64,000 bases of DNA from Fictibacillus nanhaiensis (GTDB taxonomy: Bacteria > Bacillota > Bacilli > Bacillales > Fictibacillaceae). This document shows positions 1 to 8,839 of this stretch, piece by piece. A program made the position numbers and the translations under genes. Each line of letters starts with the position of its first letter. The first letter of the stretch is position 1. Below the pieces are notes generated by a model. The model made no database searches. It saw only the letters and a list, made by a program, of their open reading frames with translations, and was not told where the DNA came from. Location: the NCBI RefSeq assembly GCF_019801215.1, contig NZ_JAHVJO010000001.1:558001-622000 (forward strand), in the 5' to 3' direction.

Positions 1-950
1 CAGCAGTCGTGCGTATGGCTTCTGAACATGGAATCGACTTGAACCAAATCGAAGGTTCAGGGCAAAGCGGCAGAATTACACGAAAAGATCTGCAAAAGAT
101 TATTGATTCTGGTGAGATTCCAACGGCAGAAAACAAACAAGCATCATCGTCTTCATCTGATTCAAGCGTTGTTGAAAGCAAACAAGAAAACCTTCAACCG
201 AAAGAGTCGGCTTCAGGCTTAAAACCAATCTCGGTTGACACAATGCCAGGAGATATCGAGATTCCAGTTACAGGTATCCGTAAAGCGATTGCACAAAATA
301 TGGTTCGATCAAAACATGAAGCACCGCATGCTTGGACAATGGTCGAAGTGGATGTTACCAATCTTGTAGATTACCGCAACTCAGTAAAAGGTGATTTTAA
401 AACGAAAGAAGGCTATAACCTAACTTTCTTACCGTTCTTTATCAAAGCGGTTGTAGAGTCATTAAAAGAATTCCCGCAGCTGAATTCTATGTGGGCTGGA
501 GATAAGATTATTCAAAAGAAAGATATCAATATCTCTATCGCTGTTGCAACAGATGATGCTCTTTATGTTCCTGTTATTAAACACGCAGACGAGAAATCCA
601 TTAAAGGGATCGCCCGTGATGTAAAAGAACTTGCTGATAAAGTAAGAACGAATAAGCTTTCTGGTGAAGATATGAAAAACGGTACCTTCACAGTAAACAA
701 TACCGGGTCATTTGGGTCAGTCATGTCAACACCGATTATTAATTATCCACAAGCTGCTATTCTTTCTGTTGAATCTATCGTAAAACGACCGGTTGTTATG
801 AATAATGGAATGATTGCTGTTCGAGACATGGTCAACCTTTGCTTGTCACTAGATCACCGAGTACTTGATGGTCTTGTTTGTGGACGTTTCCTTGCTCGAG
901 TAAAAGAACGTCTTGAAAACATGACAAAAGAAAGTACATCCATTTATTAA
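1..950 (+). CDS. bkdB: Lipoamide acyltransferase E2 of branched-chain 2-oxoacid dehydrogenase (5' end outside window)
   Basis: E2 core of the branched-chain alpha-keto acid dehydrogenase complex, which moves the acyl group from lipoyl-lysine to CoA in Val/Ile/Leu breakdown. The reading frame is open from the left edge (in frame from base 3), so the N-terminal lipoyl domain lies outside. Visible are the small E3/E1-binding domain (ASEHGIDL, GSGQSGRITRKDL), a Ser/Lys-rich flexible linker, and the catalytic acyltransferase domain ending with the DHRVLDG motif that carries the catalytic His and Asp. It is the last gene of its operon: a strong terminator follows. Related E2 proteins (PdhC, OdhB) share these motifs; the branched-chain assignment rests on motif similarity and on the neighbouring brxB (yqiW), as in B. 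subtilis. Confidence 0.88.
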   Translation, partial: AVVRMASEHGIDLNQIEGSGQSGRITRKDLQKIIDSGEIPTAENKQASSSSSDSSVVESKQENLQPKESASGLKPISVDTMPGDIEIPVTGIRKAIAQNMVRSKHEAPHAWTMVEVDVTNLVDYRNSVKGDFKTKEGYNLTFLPFFIKAVVESLKEFPQLNSMWAGDKIIQKKDINISIAVATDDALYVPVIKHADEKSIKGIARDVKELADKVRTNKLSGEDMKNGTFTVNNTGSFGSVMSTPIINYPQAAILSVESIVKRPVVMNNGMIAVRDMVNLCLSLDHRVLDGLVCGRFLARVKERLENMTKESTSIY

Positions 951-1036
951 ATTAAAAAAAGATAAAATGAGGTTTATGAGGTTTTAATTTCGGGTAGTGT
1001 TAAACATCAACACCTCCAAACCCCATAACCCCCTAA

Positions 1037-1072
1037 GAAAAATGCCGTATATGTTACGGCATTTTTCTTTTT
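1037..1072 (+). terminator. Rho-independent terminator after bkdB
   Basis: A perfect 13-bp inverted repeat (GAAAAATGCCGTA with its complement, loop of 5 nt) is followed by a T-rich tract. It lies between bkdB and brxB and would end the bkd operon. Confidence 0.9.
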
Positions 1073-1119
1073 TATATTTCTTTTATTGAGTACAATAAGA
1101 AGGAAAGGAGCTGAACAAA

Positions 1120-1557
1120 ATGAACTTTCAATTTAATTTATTTAATGATGTGGTAGAAACGGCTCGGAAAGAAATGGTCGAAGCAGGATACACGCAGCTT
1201 TTTAATTCAGAGGATGTAGAAGATGCGTTATCAAAAGAAGGAACAACACTTGTTATGATTAATTCCGTATGTGGATGTGCAGGCGGTATCGCGCGTCCAG
1301 CGGCTTCATATTCAGTAAAACAGGATGTTAGACCTGACCATCTTGTAACTGTTTTTGCAGGTCAGGATAAAGAAGCAACGGAAACCGCACGTGCTCATTT
1401 TACAGGTTATCCGCCGTCCTCCCCTTCATTCGCACTATTAAAAGACGGCAAGATTCAAATGATGGTGGAACGACATGAAATCGAAGGACACGAACCAATG
1501 GAAGTCGTAAACAAATTAAGAAGCGCATTTGAAGAGTATTGCAAGAAAGAAGCATAA
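1120..1557 (+). CDS. brxB: Bacilliredoxin BrxB (YqiW), BrxA/BrxB family
   Basis: A 145-residue thioredoxin-fold protein of the YphP/YqiW family. These remove bacillithiol from S-bacillithiolated proteins after oxidative stress, in the cytosol. The family active site CGC is visible near residue 52 ([13 protein letters not shown]), and length matches the family. A good ribosome-binding site (AAGGAG) sits 10-15 nt before the ATG. It is monocistronic, with terminators on both sides, and occupies the same position after bkdB as in B. subtilis. Confidence 0.93.
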   Translation: MNFQFNLFNDVVETARKEMVEAGYTQLFNSEDVEDALSKEGTTLVMINSVCGCAGGIARPAASYSVKQDVRPDHLVTVFAGQDKEATETARAHFTGYPPSSPSFALLKDGKIQMMVERHEIEGHEPMEVVNKLRSAFEEYCKKEA

Positions 1558-1567
1558 AGATAAATAG

Positions 1568-1610
1568 AAGCTGCCAAGTTGGTGCTTAAAGCCAATTTGG
1601 ACAGCTTTTT
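1568..1610 (+). terminator. Rho-independent terminator after brxB
   Basis: AAGCTG and CCAAGTTGG pair with CCAATTTGG and CAGCTT, with one bulged base and one G-T pair, followed by TTTTT. Confidence 0.8.
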
Positions 1611-1675
1611 CATTGCCCATATACATATTTATTAACGAAGAAATGATTATGCTCGCGCTGTAAGTTCTATGCAGC

Positions 1676-2140
1676 CTATCTGTAACCGAATGCGTTCTTC
1701 ACTGCCCATATGTGTGAACGATGCAATAATATTTCTTCAGCCTGTTTCAAATCCATATACACCAGTTCATGATCCTCATCAATCGGCACCTTAATAAAAT
1801 CCCCAAAAACACCTGTATAAAAATACCCATTATTCATTATGTACTCATTTTTACTAGATTGAAAATATTGCTTTGCTTGGCCGATATAACCTTGAATCTC
1901 TAAAGAAAAGCCTGTTTCCTCTATACATTCTCTATTAAGGCATTTCTCTTTTTCTTCGTATTCATTCATCCCGCCGCCGGGCAAAAAACCTTTGCCATTT
2001 ACAGTCATTACGGCTACTTTTTCTTTTTTATCATCGAATACAACGGCATAGACAGCATTCCTTCTCCTATAAGGAACATCAGGTATTACATCACCAAACT
2101 TCAAATGTAAAAACCACCTTTCAAATGAATAAAAATACAT
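1676..2140 (-). CDS. Nudix hydrolase, substrate unknown
   Basis: A 154-residue Nudix-family protein. The Nudix box is complete: a Gly, five residues, Glu, seven residues, then RECIEETGF, which provides the metal-binding glutamates. It therefore probably hydrolyses a nucleoside diphosphate linked to another moiety. No substrate-defining extension is visible and no partner gene is adjacent, so the substrate cannot be stated. It is transcribed convergently towards brxB and divergently from artP, leaving about 90 bp in which both the nudix and art promoters must lie. Confidence 0.8.
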   Translation of the reverse strand: MYFYSFERWFLHLKFGDVIPDVPYRRRNAVYAVVFDDKKEKVAVMTVNGKGFLPGGGMNEYEEKEKCLNRECIEETGFSLEIQGYIGQAKQYFQSSKNEYIMNNGYFYTGVFGDFIKVPIDEDHELVYMDLKQAEEILLHRSHIWAVKNAFGYR

Positions 2141-2162
2141 TCAGAATTATTAAAATACTTAA

Positions 2163-2211
2163 AAATGAATTTTTATGTGTTAATATTCATTTCAACGAAT
2201 AAATATAAACT
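2163..2211 (+). promoter_or_regulatory. Possible arginine-repressor (AhrC/ArgR) boxes upstream of artP
   Basis: Two imperfect matches to the ARG box (TGAAT, four A/T, ATTCA) are visible: AATGAATTTTTATGTGTT at 2163-2180 and AACGAATAAATATAAACT at 2194-2211. Both carry the TGAAT-like half-site but a degraded second half. They lie just upstream of an arginine-type ABC importer, which AhrC controls in B. subtilis. The region is very AT-rich, so chance matches are possible. Confidence 0.35.
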
Positions 2212-2233
2212 CATTGCAAAGGGGATATGCAAA

Positions 2234-3019
2234 ATGATACGTAATTTCTTAAGCATTTATTTTATCATAATTATCGCTATATTAGCGGGTTGTGGAGCAG
2301 TTGAAGAAAAAGCTTCTTCTCTTGGAGCGGGTGATTCTGATAATCAAAAATTAGTCATGGCGACGTCAGCCGATTATCCTCCATATGAATTTGTTGATAC
2401 CAAAAAAGGTGGGGAGATCGTTGGCTTTGATATTGATATAGCTAACCATATCGCGAACAATCTTGGATATGAGTTGGAGATAAAGGACATGGATTTTAAT
2501 GGTCTTATCCCTGCAATAGACAGCGGAAAAGCGGACTTTGTTATCGCGGGAATGACGCCGAATGAAGAAAGAAAAAAGTCAGTTGATTTTTCAGATGAAT
2601 ATTATGCAGCACAGCAATTGATTGTAACAAAAGATAAGACGATTAAATCTGTTGAAGACCTTGAAGGCAAGACGCTCGGTGTGCAGTTAGGTTCTATTCA
2701 AGAAAAAGAAGCAGACAAGCTTTTAAAGGAGCATAACTTTGATGTTGTTCAGCGCAACAAAGTAACCGAACTGGTTCAAGAAATGAAATCAAATCGAATA
2801 GATGCAGGAATTATTGAAGATGCTGTGGCTTATGAGTTTCTTATGAAAAATAAAGAACTTTCATCATTTGTATTGCCAAACACTGAAACAGCTGGTTCGG
2901 CGATTGCCTTCCCAAAAGATAGTGAGCTGACAGAAGAATTTAATAAAGAGTTAAAGAAGATGAAAGAAGATGGCACACTGGATAAACTTATTGAAAAATG
3001 GTTCGGTGTGAAAAAATAG
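2234..3019 (+). CDS. artP: Arginine-type amino-acid ABC transporter substrate-binding lipoprotein
   Basis: Extracellular solute-binding protein, bac_solbp family 3 (262 residues from the chosen start). The N-terminus is a lipoprotein signal peptide ending in the lipobox LAGC, so it is anchored to the outer face of the membrane. The family signature GFDIDIANHIA follows. The ATG at 2234 is preferred because AAAGGGG lies 9 nt upstream; the frame is open further upstream but would put 23 residues before the signal peptide. It is first in artP-artQ-artR and matches B. subtilis yqiXYZ in position. The arginine preference is inferred from that synteny, not read from the sequence. Confidence 0.88.
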   Translation: MIRNFLSIYFIIIIAILAGCGAVEEKASSLGAGDSDNQKLVMATSADYPPYEFVDTKKGGEIVGFDIDIANHIANNLGYELEIKDMDFNGLIPAIDSGKADFVIAGMTPNEERKKSVDFSDEYYAAQQLIVTKDKTIKSVEDLEGKTLGVQLGSIQEKEADKLLKEHNFDVVQRNKVTELVQEMKSNRIDAGIIEDAVAYEFLMKNKELSSFVLPNTETAGSAIAFPKDSELTEEFNKELKKMKEDGTLDKLIEKWFGVKK

Positions 3020-3038
3020 AGAAGAGAGAGTGATAGGC

Positions 3039-3704
3039 ATGAACTTGGATTTTGCCCAGCTCGTGCCTTCTATTCCATATATATTGTATGGAATATGGGT
3101 TACGTTGCAGTTTGTAGCGGTTTCTTTAGTACTTGGTTTTTTTGGGGGAACGGTACTGTCCCTTTTTAAGATTGGTAAAATTACAATACTACGCTGGTTT
3201 GCAGATGCATACACATCAATCTTCAGAGGAACTCCTTTAATTTTGCAGATGTTAATTATCTATTATGCAGTGCCACAGCTGACTGGAGTGGATATGGGAG
3301 CTTTTACAGCCGGTGTATTGACCTTTGCGTTAAATTCTGCCGCCTACATTTCTGAGATTATCCGTGCAGGTATAAATGCCGTTGATAAAGGCCAAAAAGA
3401 AGCGGCTATGGCATTAGGCGTATCCTATCAATCCATGATGCTGAAAATCATCTTGCCGCAGGCGTTAAAAAATATATTGCCTGCACTTATGAATGAATTC
3501 ATTACGTTAACAAAAGAATCAGCGATCGTTTCTGTTATTGGTGCTTTAGATGTAATGAGACGCGCACAAATCGTTGGAGCAAGCAATTATCGTTTTTTTG
3601 AACCCTTATTATTAGCAGGACTCATTTATTACTTACTTGTGATGCTCCTAACTTTAGCAGGACGTGTAGTGGAAAGGAGGCTTGCAAAAAGTGATTACTG
3701 TTAA
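3039..3704 (+). CDS. artQ: Arginine-type amino-acid ABC transporter permease
   Basis: Polar amino-acid ABC permease (HisM/GlnP type, 221 residues) with about five membrane segments. The EAA loop that contacts the ATPase is visible ([22 protein letters not shown]). The ATG at 3039 is chosen over the in-frame GTG at 3030 because the purine-rich AGAGAG lies directly against the GTG but 9 nt from the ATG. Its 3' end overlaps the start of artR by 14 bases, indicating translational coupling. Confidence 0.88.
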   Translation: MNLDFAQLVPSIPYILYGIWVTLQFVAVSLVLGFFGGTVLSLFKIGKITILRWFADAYTSIFRGTPLILQMLIIYYAVPQLTGVDMGAFTAGVLTFALNSAAYISEIIRAGINAVDKGQKEAAMALGVSYQSMMLKIILPQALKNILPALMNEFITLTKESAIVSVIGALDVMRRAQIVGASNYRFFEPLLLAGLIYYLLVMLLTLAGRVVERRLAKSDYC

Positions 3705-4404
3705 AGGTCTAAGAAAAAGTTTTGGCAGAAACGAAGTCTTAAAAGGTATCACTACAACGATAAATAAAGGTGAAGTGATTGCGGTGATTGGTCCTTCAGG
3801 GTCTGGAAAATCAACCTTCCTGCGTTGTTTGAACAGGTTAGAAACACGTATCGAAGGCTCCATAATGATAGAAGGCACTGGAATCGAACAAATGGAAGGC
3901 CAACTCCGAAAAAAAGTAGGAATGGTGTTTCAGCACTTTAACCTTTTTCCGCATTTCACAGTCTTAGAAAATATTACTTTTGCTCCAGGACAGGTTTTGA
4001 AAACAGAAAAAACAGAGTCTCTGAATGATGCCTTCGAATTACTGAAATCAGTAGGGCTTTCTGATAAAGCAAACGATTATCCGGCAAAGTTATCCGGTGG
4101 ACAAAAACAGCGGGTAGCTATCGCACGAGCATTAGCTATGAAACCTGAAGTGATGCTTTTTGACGAACCGACTTCTGCACTTGATCCTGAGATGGTAAAA
4201 GAAGTGCTTCAGGTCATGAAAAACCTTGTGAAATCGGGGATGACTATGGTAATCGTTACACATGAAATGGCATTTGCGAAGGAAGTAGCTGACCGTGTAT
4301 TGTTTATGGACGATGGTAAGCTAGTAGAAGATGAAACGCCCGATGTTTTCTTTAAGGATCCGAAAACGGAGCGGGCTCAAGCTTTTTTAGAAAAAGTGAT
4401 ATAA
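3691..4404 (+). CDS. artR: Arginine-type amino-acid ABC transporter ATPase
   Basis: ABC ATPase of 237 residues, GlnQ/HisP type. Walker A (GPSGSGKS), Q-loop, signature ([16 protein letters not shown]) and Walker B with catalytic Glu ([12 protein letters not shown]) and the H-loop His (VTHEM) are all present. A GTG at 3691 is preferred: the ribosome-binding site GGAAAGGAGG lies 10 nt upstream, whereas the in-frame TTG at 3682 lies only 1 nt from it. It is the last gene of artPQR and is followed by a terminator. Confidence 0.9.
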   Translation: MITVKGLRKSFGRNEVLKGITTTINKGEVIAVIGPSGSGKSTFLRCLNRLETRIEGSIMIEGTGIEQMEGQLRKKVGMVFQHFNLFPHFTVLENITFAPGQVLKTEKTESLNDAFELLKSVGLSDKANDYPAKLSGGQKQRVAIARALAMKPEVMLFDEPTSALDPEMVKEVLQVMKNLVKSGMTMVIVTHEMAFAKEVADRVLFMDDGKLVEDETPDVFFKDPKTERAQAFLEKVI

Positions 4405-4410
4405 TAAACG

Positions 4411-4439
4411 AAAAGGACTTCACGAGAGGTCCTTTTTTT
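4411..4439 (+). terminator. Rho-independent terminator after artPQR
   Basis: AAAAGGAC pairs with GTCCTTTT across a short loop and is followed by seven T. Confidence 0.85.
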
Positions 4440-4496
4440 AATTTGGTCAATTCTGGGAAATGATGTAGAAAGAACCGCGAAAGAAGGATTTATACA

Positions 4497-5471
4497 ATGA
4501 AATTTACGATTGGATACCGTACGTTAAAGACCGCGATTGGTGCAGGATTAGCTATTGCGATTGCGGAGTGGTTAAAACTGGACTTTTATACATCTGCAGG
4601 TATTTTAACGATTCTGTGTATTAAGGTTACACAAAAACGTTCGATCATCAGTTCTTGGGAGCGATTTGCTGCCTGTCTTTTAGGTATTTTGTTTGCATCT
4701 GCCTTATTCACATTAATCGGGTATCAATTTTATGCCTTAACGATTCTTTTGATTTTGTTCATTCCTACACTTGTAGCCTTGAACTTAAAAGAAGGAATTA
4801 TTACAAGTTCTGTTATCATTCTGCACCTCTATACGTTGCAGAAAATAAGCTGGCCAATTGTATTTAATGAAGCAGGGATTATTGTAATTGGGATTGGTAT
4901 AGGACTAATTATGAATTTATATATGCCTTCGATGGAAAAGACGTTGTTAACGATGCAAAAAGAGCTGGAAAATAAGTATAAACGGATTTTTCACGAATTT
5001 CATCTCTATCTTGCTCATAACAAGCATGAATGGGATGGCAAGGAAATCACAGAGTGCGCCGACTTGATTTCTAATGCAAAAAGTTTGGCATTCCGGGATG
5101 TTGAAAATCATTTTTTACGATACGAAAATCAGTATTATCACTATTTTAAAATGAGAGAAAAACAATTTGAAATCATTCAGAGGATGCTGCCCATTATATC
5201 TTCTATCGACAAGACATATATTCAAGGAGAAAAACTGGGAGAGTTCTTTGAACGGTTAGGTGCTGCAGTTCATCCGGGCAACACTGCTGCTTTATTTCTG
5301 GATGAGCTAGAAAAGATGAGACAGGAATTTAGAGAAATGCATCTACCCAAAGACAGACTGGAGTTTGAAACACGCTCTAAACTTTATCAGCTGCTTCATG
5401 ATTTAGAAGAATACTTACTAATCAAAAAGAAATTTAAAAAAGATGAACCTGTTCCTCATGACGTGACCTGA
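4497..5471 (+). CDS. yqjA: Aromatic acid exporter family protein (YqjA)
   Basis: A 324-residue membrane protein of the aromatic acid exporter family (ArAE type, formerly DUF939). The first half holds about five hydrophobic segments (residues 10-145); the second half is cytoplasmic and charged, matching the C-terminal domain of the family. B. subtilis YqjA sits at the same place after yqiZ. The substrate is unknown. It is probably transcribed alone or with the downstream L,D-transpeptidase gene, 40 bases away. Confidence 0.8.
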   Translation: MKFTIGYRTLKTAIGAGLAIAIAEWLKLDFYTSAGILTILCIKVTQKRSIISSWERFAACLLGILFASALFTLIGYQFYALTILLILFIPTLVALNLKEGIITSSVIILHLYTLQKISWPIVFNEAGIIVIGIGIGLIMNLYMPSMEKTLLTMQKELENKYKRIFHEFHLYLAHNKHEWDGKEITECADLISNAKSLAFRDVENHFLRYENQYYHYFKMREKQFEIIQRMLPIISSIDKTYIQGEKLGEFFERLGAAVHPGNTAALFLDELEKMRQEFREMHLPKDRLEFETRSKLYQLLHDLEEYLLIKKKFKKDEPVPHDVT

Positions 5472-5510
5472 AATATCAAATACTATGGAAAAAAGAACAG
5501 GGTGAATGTA

Positions 5511-5999
5511 ATGATAAATTTCAAAATCGTTTTTCTCTTGTTTTTATCTCCTTTGTGGCCTTTAGGAGACGCACACGCTTTAGGTGATCCGTATGTCATT
5601 GTCAACAAAACAAATAACAAACTTGCTTATATAGAAGACGGTAAGATCCAGGAAGTTTATAAAGTAGCAACAGGTAAATCAAATGAATTAACCCCGGAAG
5701 GAGAATTTACCATTACCGTAAAAGCAGTAGATCCTTATTATCGAAAAAAGGATATCCCAGGTGGAGATAAGACAAATCCACTCGGCACCCGATGGATTGG
5801 ATTCGATGCTAACGACACCGATGGCCGAACTTTTGGCATCCATGGAAATAACAACCCAGAAGCGATTGGAAGATTTGTAACTGCGGGCTGCATTAGAATG
5901 TATGAAAAAGATGTACAGGCCTTATATGAGAAAATTAAAATTGGAACAAAAATAAAAGTGATTTCCTCACAAAAGAGCTTTCAAGATAACCTTGAATAA
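5511..5999 (+). CDS. Secreted L,D-transpeptidase (YkuD domain)
   Basis: A 162-residue protein with an N-terminal signal peptide (hydrophobic core followed by DAHALG) and one YkuD catalytic domain. The L,D-transpeptidase signature is visible: HGNNNPEAIG followed by the catalytic cysteine in TAGCIRM. Such enzymes form 3-3 peptidoglycan cross-links or attach D-amino acids, outside the membrane. There is no LysM domain, unlike B. subtilis YkuD. The ATG at 5511 is preferred to the GTG at 5502 because AGGGTGA lies about 6 nt upstream. Confidence 0.85.
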   Translation: MINFKIVFLLFLSPLWPLGDAHALGDPYVIVNKTNNKLAYIEDGKIQEVYKVATGKSNELTPEGEFTITVKAVDPYYRKKDIPGGDKTNPLGTRWIGFDANDTDGRTFGIHGNNNPEAIGRFVTAGCIRMYEKDVQALYEKIKIGTKIKVISSQKSFQDNLE

Positions 6000-6005
6000 C
6001 GAATA

Positions 6006-6034
6006 ACCCCAGTCTATTGACTGGGGTCTTTTTT
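6006..6034 (+). terminator. Rho-independent terminator after the L,D-transpeptidase gene
   Basis: A 9-bp perfect stem (ACCCCAGTC/GACTGGGGT) with a 4-nt loop and a run of T. It also separates this operon from the oppositely oriented prli42. Confidence 0.92.
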
Positions 6035-6056
6035 ATGGTTTTATGGATTTACACTT

Positions 6057-6149
6057 TTATAAGAATAGACTTACTCCAGCAAGCAGACTGCTCACGACAA
6101 GAGAAATAATCATCACATAAACGATTGTTTTCATAAGTTTCTGAGACAC
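6057..6149 (-). CDS. prli42: Stressosome-associated membrane miniprotein Prli42
   Basis: A 30-residue protein read directly from the minus strand, starting MSQKLMKTIVYVM. It has a short basic N-terminus and one hydrophobic segment to the C-terminus ending in SLFL. This pattern matches the conserved Prli42 family, which in Listeria anchors the stressosome to the membrane and is needed for signalling oxidative stress to SigB. The GTG start is supported by an excellent ribosome-binding site (TAGGAGGG) 9 nt upstream and by a sigma-A-type promoter at 6182-6210. Identification is from memory of family sequences, not a search. No stressosome or sigB gene lies in the window. Confidence 0.78.
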   Translation of the reverse strand: MSQKLMKTIVYVMIISLVVSSLLAGVSLFL

Positions 6150-6181
6150 AGCGAATTCCCTCCTATTACTTATCCACTATA

Positions 6182-6210
6182 ATTGTAACGTGTTTAAATC
6201 ATAGAAACAA
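6182..6210 (-). promoter_or_regulatory. Sigma-A-type promoter of prli42
   Basis: On the minus strand, TTGTTT (6210-6205), a 17-nt spacer and TACAAT (6187-6182) lie about 35 nt upstream of the prli42 GTG. Confidence 0.6.
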
Positions 6211-6264
6211 GAATTCCTTAGGATGTATAGCATTTTTCGTCGAAAATTTCCGAAATCATGCAGG

Positions 6265-6278
6265 AAAAAGCGCTTTCA
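6265..6278 (+). promoter_or_regulatory. Candidate cre (CcpA) site upstream of the methylmalonyl-CoA mutase operon
   Basis: The sequence AAAAAGCGCTTTCA matches the strong cre form TGAAAGCGCTTTCA at 12 of 14 positions, including the whole palindromic core. It lies 56 nt before the mutase ATG, so it could act as a transcription roadblock or overlap the promoter. Catabolite repression of a propionyl-CoA/branched-chain breakdown operon would be expected. Confidence 0.6.
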
Positions 6279-6333
6279 AAACGAAAGAAGTTATGTTGAG
6301 AATATTTTTCGTTTTTTTAATAGGAGGCTTCTA

Positions 6334-7974
6334 ATGGATAAACAGCAGCGATTAAAAGAGTGGCATGAAAATACAGAAAAGATGATGAATAAATTTCCAG
6401 AACGAAAAGATCGGTTTCATACTTCTTCAGATATTGAAATTAAAAGGCTTTATGGCGCAGAAGAAGAAAGTTATCCTTTCGATTCATTAGGATTGCCTGG
6501 AGAGTACCCATACACACGCGGCTCTCAAGCTACGATGTATCGAGCGCGTTTCTGGACGATGAGACAATATGCTGGCTTCGGTTCAGCAGAAGAAACCAAC
6601 AAGAGGTTTCATTATTTATTAAAGCAAGGCCAGACGGGGCTATCAGTTGCTTTTGATCTTCCCACTCAGATTGGTTATGATTCCGATCATTCGATGGCTC
6701 GTGGAGAAGTAGGAAAAGTAGGCGTTGCAATTGATTCCTTGGAAGATATGGAAGCGCTTTTAAAAGACCTTCCTCTCGATAAAGTAAGTACATCGATGAC
6801 GATAAATGCACCAGCTGCTGTTTTATTAGCCATGTATATCGCTGTTGCTGAAAAACAGGGAATAAGTGCTGAAAAGCTTTCGGGTACGATTCAAAATGAC
6901 ATCTTAAAAGAATACATTGCCCGGGGAACCTATATATTCCCTCCAAAGCCGTCCATGCGTTTAATCACTGACATTTTTGGCTTTTGTCAGTCACACGTAC
7001 CAAGATGGAATACAATCAGTATATCTGGTTATCACATAAGAGAAGCTGGTGCTAACGCGGCACAAGAGCTGGCTTTTACGATTGCTAACGGCATAGCCTA
7101 TGTAGATGCTGCATTGGATGCGGGTCTTGATATCGATGATTTTGCTCCGCGTTTAGCGTTCTTCTTTAACGCTCATAATCAATTTTTTGAAGAAGCGGCA
7201 AAGTTCAGAGCTGCTAGAAGAATGTGGGCTAAGCTAATGAAAGAACAATATGGAGCGAAAAATCCAAAATCATGGCAGCTCCGTTTTCATACCCAAACAG
7301 GTGGATCGACTCTTACAGCACAGCAGCCAGACAATAATATCGTCAGAGTCACGACCCAAGCACTTTCGGCAATTCTAGGTGGAACCCAAAGCCTTCATAC
7401 TAACTCAAGAGATGAAGCACTCGCTCTGCCCACAGAAGATTCTGCAAGAATCGCACTTCGGACTCAGCAGATTTTAGCTCATGAAACGGGTGTGGCTGAC
7501 ACGGTGGATCCTCTTGCTGGTTCCTATTATGTAGAGCATTTAACTGACGAGCTCGAGGGGAAAGCAAATGAGTATCTGGATAAGATAAAACAGATGGGCG
7601 GTGCCGTATCAGCTGTAGAACAAGGATACATGCAGAGGGAGATTCATCATACCTCATACGAAACCCAAAAGAAAATTGAAAACGGTCAAGAAATTATCGT
7701 CGGGATGAATAAATTTACTATCGAGAATGAACCACAGCCAGACCTTTTAAGGGTCGATCCAGAACTAGGAGAAAAACAGAGAGAAAAGTTGCATACGTTA
7801 AAGTCCAATAGAGACCAAAACCGAGTGAGCGCTCAGTTGGAATCGTTGCGTTCTGCTGCTAAGGGAAAGGACAACTTAATGCCTGTCATTTTAGAGTGTG
7901 TTAAATCCTATTGTACGGTGGGAGAAGTCTGTGGTGTACTGCGAGAGGAATTTGGAGAATACACCGGAGTCTAA
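6334..7974 (+). CDS. Methylmalonyl-CoA mutase, substrate-binding (TIM-barrel) subunit
   Basis: A 546-residue protein with the acyl-CoA mutase TIM-barrel domain but without the C-terminal cobalamin domain, which the next gene encodes. It interconverts succinyl-CoA and (R)-methylmalonyl-CoA. The residues that separate methylmalonyl- from isobutyryl-CoA mutases are of the methylmalonyl type: Tyr79 in RQYAG and Arg197 in EYIARGTY, 118 residues apart as Tyr89 and Arg207 are in Propionibacterium MutB; isobutyryl-CoA mutase has Phe and Gln there. The ATG at 6334 follows AGGAGG; the frame is open 37 codons further upstream but lacks a ribosome-binding site. The next gene begins 22 nt after the stop. 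Confidence 0.88.
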   Translation: MDKQQRLKEWHENTEKMMNKFPERKDRFHTSSDIEIKRLYGAEEESYPFDSLGLPGEYPYTRGSQATMYRARFWTMRQYAGFGSAEETNKRFHYLLKQGQTGLSVAFDLPTQIGYDSDHSMARGEVGKVGVAIDSLEDMEALLKDLPLDKVSTSMTINAPAAVLLAMYIAVAEKQGISAEKLSGTIQNDILKEYIARGTYIFPPKPSMRLITDIFGFCQSHVPRWNTISISGYHIREAGANAAQELAFTIANGIAYVDAALDAGLDIDDFAPRLAFFFNAHNQFFEEAAKFRAARRMWAKLMKEQYGAKNPKSWQLRFHTQTGGSTLTAQQPDNNIVRVTTQALSAILGGTQSLHTNSRDEALALPTEDSARIALRTQQILAHETGVADTVDPLAGSYYVEHLTDELEGKANEYLDKIKQMGGAVSAVEQGYMQREIHHTSYETQKKIENGQEIIVGMNKFTIENEPQPDLLRVDPELGEKQREKLHTLKSNRDQNRVSAQLESLRSAAKGKDNLMPVILECVKSYCTVGEVCGVLREEFGEYTGV

Positions 7975-7996
7975 CGAATAGGAGGAGTGGAAAGAG

Positions 7997-8839
7997 ATGA
8001 AAAAAACAATTCGTGTTTTAATTGCAAAGCCAGGGCTAGACGGCCACGATCGTGGGGCATTGGTCATATCACAAGCGTTAAGGGATTATGGAATGGAAGT
8101 CATCTATACAGGGTTGAGGCAAACACCAGAACAAATTGCTGCTGCAGCCATTCAAGAAGATGTAGACGCGATCGGCTTATCTTGTTTATCAGGTGCTCAT
8201 AATGAACTTTTTCCTGAAGTGATGCGCTTGCTTCATGAAAGAGGTGCAGATGATATTATTGTAGTAGGCGGAGGCGTCATTCCATGGGAAGACATCCCGT
8301 TATTAGAATCTAAAGGCATTAAAAAGGTGTTTACACCCGGAACACCTACGATAGAAACCGCTAAATTTATTGAGAAAGCAGTAAATGAGCGGGACGGTAT
8401 TTCTTCTGTAACTGCAGCTGTTCCACCGGAACGAATTGATCATATCGGGATTGCTGTAGCATCACTCGACGAAGCATTGCCTTTTTATGTGAATCAATTG
8501 GGGCTGACGCTAGAAAAGATAGAAGAAGTTCCTTCACAGCAAGTGCGAGTGGCTTTTATTAAAATTGGGGAAACAAGGCTAGAGTTACTAGAAGCTTTAA
8601 CTTCTGAAAGTCCGATCGCTTCCTTTATTCAAAAACGAGGTCAAGGGGTCCATCATGTTGCTCTAGGAGTTTCCGATATTCAAGACCGCATCCATGAACT
8701 TAAATCAAATGGCATAAACATGATCCACGATGTTCCTGTTACTGGAGCTGGTGGAGCTCAAGTCGCATTCATGCATCCTTCTTCATCACATAAGGTCCTG
8801 TTCGAACTATGTGAAAAACGCAAAAAGGAGGAAGTGTAA
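7997..8839 (+). CDS. Cobalamin-binding domain fused to methylmalonyl-CoA epimerase
   Basis: A 280-residue two-domain protein. Residues 1-135 form a B12-binding Rossmann domain with the DxHxxG motif (D15, H17, G20 in DGHDRGA), the SCLSGAH segment and a glycine loop (VVGGGV), completing the mutase encoded just upstream. From about residue 146 a glyoxalase-fold domain begins ([19 protein letters not shown]) and runs to the end; it resembles methylmalonyl-CoA epimerase, including the HHVALGV motif of the second half. One polypeptide would then bind the mutase cofactor and isomerise the substrate enantiomers. The stop codon overlaps the next ATG by one base (TAATG). Confidence 0.87.
   Translation: MKKTIRVLIAKPGLDGHDRGALVISQALRDYGMEVIYTGLRQTPEQIAAAAIQEDVDAIGLSCLSGAHNELFPEVMRLLHERGADDIIVVGGGVIPWEDIPLLESKGIKKVFTPGTPTIETAKFIEKAVNERDGISSVTAAVPPERIDHIGIAVASLDEALPFYVNQLGLTLEKIEEVPSQQVRVAFIKIGETRLELLEALTSESPIASFIQKRGQGVHHVALGVSDIQDRIHELKSNGINMIHDVPVTGAGGAQVAFMHPSSSHKVLFELCEKRKKEEV

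Noticed and set aside
6223-6333. N-terminal extension of the mutase reading frame
   Set aside because: The extension is basic, has no ribosome-binding site and overlaps the cre-like site; AGGAGG directly precedes the ATG at 6334.
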